Shown one piece after another: positions 5,506-10,625 of a stretch of DNA of 10,625 nucleotides. Location of the stretch: NCBI GenBank assembly GCA_023146355.1, contig JAGLCH010000006.1, positions 1-10,625 on the forward strand, given 5' to 3'. A model generated the notes under the pieces. That model was not told where the DNA came from and did not search any database. It saw nothing but the letters and a program-made list of their open reading frames with translations. The stretch's first letter is position 1, and each line of letters opens with the position of its first letter. Source of the stretch: Bacteriovoracaceae bacterium (GTDB lineage Bacteria; Bdellovibrionota; Bacteriovoracia; Bacteriovoracales; Bacteriovoracaceae). A program made the translations under genes and the position numbers.

Positions 5506-8500
5506 ATGATGATACAAAAAATGATTGAATATTCTCTTCGCTATCGCGCCGTTGTGGTTCTTGCGGCAATAATGATTCTCTTTGCTTCTTTTTTTGCAGT
5601 TAGATACGGGAAAATAGATGCAATTCCAGACATTGGAGAAAATCAACAGATTATTTTCACAGAATGGCCTGGACGGTCTCCTATCGATATTGAGGAGCAA
5701 GTTACTTATCCGCTAAGCATTGCGATGCAAGGCATTCCCGGAGTTAAGACAGTTCGTGGAATGTCGGCATTTGGTTTTTCTACTTTATATGTGATTTTTG
5801 AGGACAAGGTTGATTTTTACTGGAGTCGATCGCGAGTATTAGAAAAGCTATCAACTGCCACCAGTGAACTTCCCTCTGGCGTTATTCCAAAGATGGGTCC
5901 TGACGCCACAGGTTTAGGTCAAATCTTTATGTACACCGTTGAGAATAATCCTGACAGTGTTCACCCAAAGTCTTTGGCAGAGCTTCGCTCCATTCAAGAC
6001 TTCTATGTTAAGTTTTTACTCCAAGGCGTAAAGGGTGTTAGTGAGGTCGCTAGTATTGGAGGCTTTGTTAAGGAGTATCAAATTGATGTCGATCCTAAGA
6101 AGTTATTTGCCTATAATATTCATTTTAACAAGCTGATTAAAGCAATTCAAAATAGCAATATTGATGTTGGCGCTGAAACAATTGAAGATGGAGATCGAGA
6201 ATTTATAGTACGCGGAAAAGGATTCTTTAAAAGCTTAAGTGATATTGAAAATGTTGTTGTTGCTGTTAAAAATAATTCTCCAATTAGGGTTCGCGATTTA
6301 GCACGTGTAGGGGTCGGTCCACAGTTTAGGCGGGGGGCCTTAGATAAAAATGGTGAGGAGAGCGTTGGTGGTATAGTTGCAATGCGTTTTGGTGAGAATC
6401 CAAAAGAAGTAATTGAGGCAGTTAAAAAGCGATTAATCAGCGTGAAAGCAGGACTTCCAAAAGGGGTCAGTATTGTGTCTTTCTATGATCGTACTCAGCT
6501 TATTGAAAACACAATTCATACTGTCTATAGCGCTCTAATTCAAGAAATTGGAATTACTGTTGTTGTCATACTCCTATTCCTACTACATTTTCGTTCATCA
6601 TTTTTAGTTACTCTTACACTCCCATTTGGTGTTGGAATCAGTTTCATTGCCATGTATTTTCTTGGAATTGACTCCAATATTATGAGTCTCTCTGGAGTGG
6701 TTATTGCAATTGGCGCCATGGTTGATATGGGCATAATTATGACTGAAAACATCTATTCCCATTTGGCGAACCATCCCAACGCAACAGAACGAGAAAGGCC
6801 GATGATTGTGATGGAGGCGGCAAAGGAAGTTGGTCCTGCTATTTTAACTGCTGTCATGACAACAATTATAACTTTTCTTCCCGTATTTGCACTTGATGGA
6901 AGCGAGGGGAAACTCTTTGTCCCTCTAGCTTGGGCAAAAACATTGGCAATGGGGGGAGCTGTTATTGTTGCTCTTTTTATTATTCCCGCTTTATCAGTTT
7001 ACTTACTAAAAGGTAAACTCCTTCCGATCGAAAAAAGTAAAGTGAGTTCTAGAATCTCTTCTCTTTACCGCCCGGCACTACTTTGGGTATTGGACAATAG
7101 AAAGAAATTTTTAGTTATACCACTTCTTCTTCTTATACTTGGAGGGATTGCTCTAGGCCAACTAGGTAAAGAATTTATGCCATCGCTTAATGAAGGTGAA
7201 ATACTTTATATGCCGGTGACAACACCAGATGTCAGCATGACAAAGGCACGAGAGTTACTTGCATATACCGACAGGGTTTTAGTTAAACATCCACTTGTTA
7301 AAAGTGTTGTTGGAAAACTTGGTCGAGTAAATAGTGCCATCGATCCTGCACCTATTTCAATGTTTGAAACAGTCGTAAAGTTAGTGCCTCAGGACCAATG
7401 GCCAAGAGGTAAAAGCATTTATCAAATAATGGAAGAACTAGATCAGTCTCTTCAAATACCTGGTATCGTCAACTCATGGGATTTTCCAATTCAAACACGA
7501 ATTGGAATGATTTCTACAGGGATTAAAACTCAAGTTGGTGTGAAGATTTTTGGCCCCGATATAAAAATATTAGAAAAACTTGCTGCGCAGGTAGGTAAAG
7601 AGGTTGAGAAAATTCGCGGAGCGTATGGTGTTTATGCCGAGCAGGTACAGGGAAAACCTTATATCGAATTTGATGTCGATAGAGTTGCTGCTTCCCGGTA
7701 TGGAATTAATACTGGAACTGTGAATCGCATACTTCAAACTGCCGTTGGAGGAATGCCAATAGGGCAGTTCTATGATGGTCGTGAGCGCTATCCGATTCGC
7801 CTGCGGTATAAAAAAGAATTTCGGGATCGAGTCGATGAACTCAAACGTGTTCTTGTTCCATCTCCTTTGGGACAGCATATTCCCATAGAGCAACTAGCAG
7901 ATATTAAAGTAGTAAAAGGACCTGGTGCTATTCAGTCTGAAAATGGAATGCTACGCTCCCTAGTTCTTCTAAATGTAAGTGGTCGCGATCTTATCGGATT
8001 TGTAGATGAGGCAAAGGAAATTATCTCTCAAAAGATATTATTGCCTACAGGCTATTCCATTGTATGGGCCGGTCAATATGAAAATCAGGTTAGGGCGAAC
8101 AAACGTTTGATGATTCTTGTCCCTATCGCTCTTGCTATCAATTTAATAATTATTTTTATGGGGATTCGGTCTTGGCGTAATAGTGCCATTATTTTTTCTG
8201 CTGTACCAATTGCTTTTTCTGGAGGCCTTTTACTTTTATGGCTTGGGGGCTTTAATACTTCCGTTGCTGTGTGGGTTGGATTTATCGCTCTCTTTGGAAT
8301 TGCTGTCGATGATGGTGTCGTGATGATGACCTATCTTAATCGAAGCCTAGATAAACACCAACCTCAGAATTGGGATGAAATAAAGCACACCATTTTAGAA
8401 GCTGGGGCGCGCAGGATTAGGCCCCTACTTATGACAACTCTTACAACCATTTGTGCTTTGTTGCCCGTTATGTGGTCAACATCTACTGGAAGTGAAGTAA

Positions 8501-8622
8501 TGAAACCTATGGCGATTCCAACAATTGGAGGAATGACTATAGAACTTATAACATTATTTATTGTACCCGTTCTTTTTTCTTATTTTGAAGAACGAAAATT
8601 AAATCTTAGGAGATTAACATGA
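5506..8622 (+). CDS. cusA: CusA-like Cu(I)/Ag(I) RND efflux pump
   Basis: The 1038-residue proton-driven pump is full length for the heavy-metal RND family. The three methionines of the E. coli CusA binding site (573, 623, 672) align with Met569 (LYMP), Met619 (ISMFET) and Met668 (IGMISTG) at one constant offset. Methionines of the proposed relay are also present: Met393, Met405, Met482 and about Met1010. Asp407 in AIGAMVDMGIIMTEN (TM4) is the proton-relay aspartate in the form typical of copper/silver exporters, not the CzcA zinc/cobalt form. N-terminal hallmarks include EWPGRSPIDIEEQVTYPL and GVKTVRGMSAFGFS. The gene follows cusB by 6 bases. The second ATG at 5509 has better spacing from the GGAG at 5499-5502 and may be the true start. 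Periplasmic and cytoplasmic copper or silver removal is inferred from these residues. Confidence 0.96.
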   Translation: MMIQKMIEYSLRYRAVVVLAAIMILFASFFAVRYGKIDAIPDIGENQQIIFTEWPGRSPIDIEEQVTYPLSIAMQGIPGVKTVRGMSAFGFSTLYVIFEDKVDFYWSRSRVLEKLSTATSELPSGVIPKMGPDATGLGQIFMYTVENNPDSVHPKSLAELRSIQDFYVKFLLQGVKGVSEVASIGGFVKEYQIDVDPKKLFAYNIHFNKLIKAIQNSNIDVGAETIEDGDREFIVRGKGFFKSLSDIENVVVAVKNNSPIRVRDLARVGVGPQFRRGALDKNGEESVGGIVAMRFGENPKEVIEAVKKRLISVKAGLPKGVSIVSFYDRTQLIENTIHTVYSALIQEIGITVVVILLFLLHFRSSFLVTLTLPFGVGISFIAMYFLGIDSNIMSLSGVVIAIGAMVDMGIIMTENIYSHLANHPNATERERPMIVMEAAKEVGPAILTAVMTTIITFLPVFALDGSEGKLFVPLAWAKTLAMGGAVIVALFIIPALSVYLLKGKLLPIEKSKVSSRISSLYRPALLWVLDNRKKFLVIPLLLLILGGIALGQLGKEFMPSLNEGEILYMPVTTPDVSMTKARELLAYTDRVLVKHPLVKSVVGKLGRVNSAIDPAPISMFETVVKLVPQDQWPRGKSIYQIMEELDQSLQIPGIVNSWDFPIQTRIGMISTGIKTQVGVKIFGPDIKILEKLAAQVGKEVEKIRGAYGVYAEQVQGKPYIEFDVDRVAASRYGINTGTVNRILQTAVGGMPIGQFYDGRERYPIRLRYKKEFRDRVDELKRVLVPSPLGQHIPIEQLADIKVVKGPGAIQSENGMLRSLVLLNVSGRDLIGFVDEAKEIISQKILLPTGYSIVWAGQYENQVRANKRLMILVPIALAINLIIIFMGIRSWRNSAIIFSAVPIAFSGGLLLLWLGGFNTSVAVWVGFIALFGIAVDDGVVMMTYLNRSLDKHQPQNWDEIKHTILEAGARRIRPLLMTTLTTICALLPVMWSTSTGSEVMKPMAIPTIGGMTIELITLFIVPVLFSYFEERKLNLRRLT

Positions 8623-9071
8623 TTAAAAAAACATTTCTTGTAGCTTTGCTACTCTTGGCATCTGCCTTTACTTTTGCTGATACAAAAAGTGAATTAGAAT
8701 CAGTAATGGATAATTATGACCAACTGCATTCTTCATTCTTTACCTATAATGCGGGTAAAATAGAACTTAGTGCTCAGAAACTAAAAAAATCTATTGCTAA
8801 AATTTCAGATAAATCGATTTCGTCAAAACTGGTATTTGCCTCAAAGAAATTAGATGAAATGAAAGTCACCAATGACAAAAAAATGAACAATGAGTTACTT
8901 AATACCGTTTCAATGGCACTTATCTATATTTTAAAGTCCCACGGTGAAGAAAAGTATAAGGGTCATTTATGTCCAATGGTAAAAAAGCAATGGATTCAAA
9001 ATATTGAGAAAAATAGTCGAGTGATGAATCCCTACGCTCCTGAAATGCCTCATTGCGGTGAGCAAATATAA
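8619..9071 (+). CDS. Small secreted DUF3347-like protein, probable metal-binding accessory of the cus pump
   Basis: The 150-residue precursor has a Sec signal peptide (about 1-20, cut after FTFA). The mature part is mostly helical and charged (about 22-110), then ends in a compact motif block: Cys118-Pro-Met120, Trp125, Asn137-Pro-Tyr139, Met143 and His145-Cys146-Gly147. This order (CPM, W, NPY, M, CG) matches the C-terminal signature I know from DUF3347 proteins, which often accompany CusB-like adaptors. Two Cys, two to three Met and a His in one block make a Cu(I)/Ag(I) site plausible, perhaps serving as a periplasmic chaperone in the role CusF has elsewhere. Function is inferred. The start overlaps the cusA stop as ATGA, with AGGAG at 8608-8612, so it is the last gene of the operon. 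Confidence 0.72.
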   Translation: MIKKTFLVALLLLASAFTFADTKSELESVMDNYDQLHSSFFTYNAGKIELSAQKLKKSIAKISDKSISSKLVFASKKLDEMKVTNDKKMNNELLNTVSMALIYILKSHGEEKYKGHLCPMVKKQWIQNIEKNSRVMNPYAPEMPHCGEQI

Positions 9072-9082
9072 GATTATGGTAT

Positions 9083-9103
9083 TTGGGCGCTCTATGCGCC
9101 CAA
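9083..9103. terminator. Hairpin between the convergent cus operon and hydE
   Basis: A perfect 8-bp GC-rich stem (TTGGGCGC at 9083-9090, GCGCCCAA at 9096-9103) with loop TCTAT lies 12 bases after the last cus-operon stop and 14 bases after the hydE stop. Neither side has a proper T tract (TTACATACTTGTTTT on the right), so termination may be partial. Its position between convergent stops supports use in both directions. Confidence 0.65.
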
Positions 9104-9116
9104 TTACATACTTGTT

Positions 9117-10208
9117 TTAGGGGAATGCGATTGTTCTTTTAGCAAAGTGCGGAGAGTCACCCCATTTCCCGTATCCAATATCGTGATCAAATAACTTTAT
9201 TCTCATCTCTAAACAGCTCTTACACTGTGAAGGGTCCTCATCAACACAGGGCTTATCCTCATAAAGCTGATAGCCCTCTCTGTACATTTTTGGCGTTAAG
9301 TTTGGCATTATAATGTTGGTTCCTACTTTTAACGCTTTCTCCCTTCCTGCCTTATCTATGGCCTGAAGTGATGTTGCCGAGGCAATGTTGATATCTTTCA
9401 TCATGATACGCAATATGGCGATGGTTTTGAGTGCAAGATTGTAGCGATCGGTTTTACTCATGAGGTTGTCTCTCTCCGCGTAGAGGGGAGTGTCAGCGTG
9501 TTCTAGGTAAGGGCCTAAACCACACATATCAATATCGATCTCTTTTAAGAACAAAATATCGCGCGCAACGTCTTCTAATGTTTGAAAGGGGAGTCCTACC
9601 ATAATACCAGATCCTACTTGATAGCCTACTTTTCGTAAGAGGTGTAATGACTCAAGTCTATTAGAGAAGAGGTGTGTTGAGTCATTTGGGTGAATCTTCT
9701 GATACAGTTTTGGATTACTTGTTTCGATTCTAAGAAGGTAGCGATGGGCACCAGCATTAAACCATCGGCGGTAGGTCTCTTCTGTTTGTTCGCCAAGCGA
9801 GAGAGTAATTCCTAAGTCACTATCAAGTGCCTTTATTTCACGTATAGCGTATTCAATATCACAAATGAATTTATCGCCACTTATTTCACCTGCCTGAATT
9901 ACAATCGACCCATAGTTGTATTTTATTGCCATTTTTGCAGCATGAATGACTTCACTTGCTTCAAGGGTGTAGTGCTCCGTTTTCCGGTTACTTTTTCTAA
10001 TTCCACAGTAGTAGCAGTCTTTTTGGCAAATGTTAGAGTACTCAATTAGACCGCGGTAATATACCACATTGCCTACTTCTTTCTCTTTTATTGCTGCCGC
10101 TTTTGGGAATAGAAGTTTGTTTGCATCGTCTATTGGGAGCTTAAGTAATGAAACAATATCATCAAAAGTTAGAGACTTATTTGATAATATTTCTTCGATG
10201 GTTTTCAT
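9117..10208 (-). CDS. hydE: [FeFe]-hydrogenase H-cluster radical SAM maturase HydE
   Basis: The 363-residue cytoplasmic radical SAM enzyme takes part in building the 2Fe subcluster of [FeFe]-hydrogenase, acting in the pathway with HydG and HydF. The SAM-binding cluster motif is Cys61-x3-Cys65-x2-Cys68 (CQKDCYYCG). Other HydE marks are TLSLGEQTEE (135-144), YLLRIETSNP (157-166), GSGIMVGLPFQT (199-210), GLGPYLEHADTPL (230-242) and NIIMPNLTP (298-306). A second, C-terminal set, Cys321-x7-Cys329-x2-Cys332, has the same spacing as the auxiliary cluster ligands of Thermotoga maritima HydE (311, 319, 322), which argues against PylB or BioB. The ATG has AAGGA about 5 bases upstream. No hydF, hydG or hydrogenase gene is in this window, and the upstream neighbour is an unrelated outer-membrane protein. 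An FNR-type box suggests anaerobic control. Confidence 0.95.
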   Translation of the reverse strand: MKTIEEILSNKSLTFDDIVSLLKLPIDDANKLLFPKAAAIKEKEVGNVVYYRGLIEYSNICQKDCYYCGIRKSNRKTEHYTLEASEVIHAAKMAIKYNYGSIVIQAGEISGDKFICDIEYAIREIKALDSDLGITLSLGEQTEETYRRWFNAGAHRYLLRIETSNPKLYQKIHPNDSTHLFSNRLESLHLLRKVGYQVGSGIMVGLPFQTLEDVARDILFLKEIDIDMCGLGPYLEHADTPLYAERDNLMSKTDRYNLALKTIAILRIMMKDINIASATSLQAIDKAGREKALKVGTNIIMPNLTPKMYREGYQLYEDKPCVDEDPSQCKSCLEMRIKLFDHDIGYGKWGDSPHFAKRTIAFP

Positions 10209-10241
10209 TCTATTCCTTAAGTTATTTGCTAATTTCTTATG

Positions 10242-10247
10242 GTTATC
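10242..10247 (-). promoter_or_regulatory. Probable -10 box of the hydE promoter
   Basis: GATAAC on the minus strand matches four of six positions of TATAAT. Its centre is 32 bases downstream of the centre of the FNR-type box, the geometry of a class II site centred at -41.5. The transcription start would be near 10235, leaving a leader of about 27 bases. Confidence 0.45.
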
Positions 10248-10269
10248 CCATAGATTGGCATAATAATCA

Positions 10270-10283
10270 TTGATTTAGGTCAA
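10270..10283 (-). promoter_or_regulatory. FNR/ANR-type operator upstream of hydE
   Basis: TTGAT-TTAG-GTCAA fits the FNR/ANR/DNR half-site pair TTGAT-N4-(A/G)TCAA at every defined position. It sits 62-75 bases before the hydE start codon and 32 bases (centre to centre) before a usable -10 box, as expected for class II activation. Such regulators respond to oxygen loss or nitric oxide, which suits an oxygen-sensitive hydrogenase maturase. Which CRP/FNR-family protein binds cannot be told from this site. Confidence 0.65.
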
Positions 10284-10324
10284 GATAGAAAAAGCGGAAT
10301 TATGTCGGATAGGTTTGAAAGTAA

Positions 10325-10344
10325 AAGGGAGCTTTCACTCCCTT
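10325..10344 (-). terminator. Hairpin terminator after the right-edge outer-membrane protein gene
   Basis: A perfect 7-bp stem (AAGGGAG at 10325-10331, CTCCCTT at 10338-10344) with a 6-base loop lies just past the leftward stop codon. Read leftward, the stem ends in TTTT and then AC, a short T tract, so it is a modest rho-independent terminator. It separates this gene from hydE, which supports hydE having its own promoter. Confidence 0.65.
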
Positions 10345-10350
10345 ATATAT

Positions 10351-10625
10351 TTAAAAAGTATATTTTGCTCGGGCAAAGGCATTGCTATCATCTTTTAGCA
10401 TTCCAAAATCACGATCGCTGTAATTGTTCTCACCAGTAAAGATATTAACTCCTGCTGTCAGGGAGAAGTTATCATCTAGTTTTTTAGTAAGATCAAGCTT
10501 AGTGAATGAATCTCTATCATCAGGCCTTACATAGGTGAATAGGTTCACCCATAGAGTTTCCTGTTGAGCTTTAAATGTTACACGCATGGTGTACGTATTT
10601 TGAAATTCATCTTTGTAGTACTTTG
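10351..10625 (-). CDS. C-terminal part of a porin-like outer-membrane beta-barrel protein (5' end outside window)
   Basis: The frame is open from the right window edge to the TAA at 10353-10351, giving about 90 residues. An internal Met at 10587 is not the true start, since coding-like sequence (KYYKDEFQNTYT) continues upstream of it. The fragment alternates polar and hydrophobic residues in three to four strands (TMRVTFKAQ, TLWVNLFTYV, FSLTAGVNIFTG, AFARAKYTF) joined by turns rich in Asp, Asn and Lys. It ends in Tyr-Thr-Phe, the usual outer-membrane barrel terminus. The pattern of a GVNIFTG strand, an acidic loop with FGML and a last strand ending in Phe is common in porin-like proteins. I cannot assign a family or substrate. 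Confidence 0.75.
   Translation of the reverse strand, partial: KYYKDEFQNTYTMRVTFKAQQETLWVNLFTYVRPDDRDSFTKLDLTKKLDDNFSLTAGVNIFTGENNYSDRDFGMLKDDSNAFARAKYTF

Noticed and set aside
5476..5700. Minus-strand open frame across the cusB-cusA junction, with similar ones at 4498-4698, 4743-4931, 5369-5569 and 6540-6752
   Set aside because: All are antisense to clear coding sequence and composition looks like reverse-read codons, with no ribosome sites seen.
7570..7893. Minus-strand 107-residue open frame inside cusA
   Set aside because: It lies antisense to a strongly conserved part of the pump (the Met668 region onward), has no ribosome site and gives no recognisable protein, so it is a shadow of cusA coding constraint.
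9117..10208. Radical SAM gene as PylB (methylornithine synthase) or BioB
   Set aside because: The C-terminal C-x7-C-x2-C set and the GPYLEHADTPL and TLSLGE motifs fit HydE, and no pyrrolysine or biotin genes are adjacent.
10069..10263. Plus-strand 64-residue open frame over the 5' end of hydE
   Set aside because: It is antisense to hydE and its promoter region, with no independent support.
1..10625. CRISPR arrays, insertion sequences, tRNA genes or riboswitches
   Set aside because: I looked for spaced direct repeats, transposase-like frames, terminal inverted repeats and cloverleaf-like arms in the noncoding gaps and saw none. All noncoding gaps are under 180 bases.

Overview
This is an AT-rich stretch (about 40% GC by eye) from a Gram-negative bacterium. 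It encodes outer-membrane beta-barrel ends, an outer-membrane efflux protein with a Sec signal, a lipoprotein adaptor and a Bax-inhibitor-1 family membrane protein. The protein style would fit Bdellovibrionota or another low-GC proteobacterial lineage. That is a guess from resemblance, not a demonstrated placement. I see no mobile element, CRISPR array, tRNA or rRNA.

Layout. (1) Positions 1-150 hold the last codons of a plus-strand protein with a beta-barrel-like C-terminus. (2) Positions 308-889 encode a SatP/YaaH-type acetate transporter, separated by a bidirectional terminator hairpin from three leftward genes. (3) The leftward genes, in transcription order, are an ECF sigma factor (2772-2260), a four-helix membrane protein overlapping it by ATGA (2263-1733; probable anti-sigma factor) and a Bax-inhibitor-1 family protein (1672-962). 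(4) Divergent from the sigma gene is a tightly packed rightward operon (2949-9071): TolC-family outer-membrane protein, CusB-like adaptor with two heavy-metal-binding modules, CusA-like RND pump with the Cu(I)/Ag(I) methionine triad, and a small secreted DUF3347-like protein with a Cys-Pro-Met / Asn-Pro-Tyr / Cys-Gly signature. (5) A leftward solitary hydE ([FeFe]-hydrogenase maturase, 10208-9117) has an FNR/ANR-type box placed for class II activation. (6) The right edge carries the C-terminus of a second outer-membrane protein, leftward and cut by the window end.

The most interesting point is the 158-176 bp between the sigma gene and the efflux operon. It holds two divergent copies of the same promoter-like element, TTTTGTCACA-N16-CGTAA, one facing each gene set with identical spacing. 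This is what an autoregulated ECF sigma factor controlling a neighbouring target operon would look like. With a membrane protein that has His and Cys residues in or next to its predicted periplasmic loop, the sequence suggests a sigma/anti-sigma copper (or silver) sensing switch driving a CusCBA pump in place of the usual CusRS or CueR regulators. The gene identities of the pump are well supported. The regulatory link is inference from promoter symmetry and gene order.
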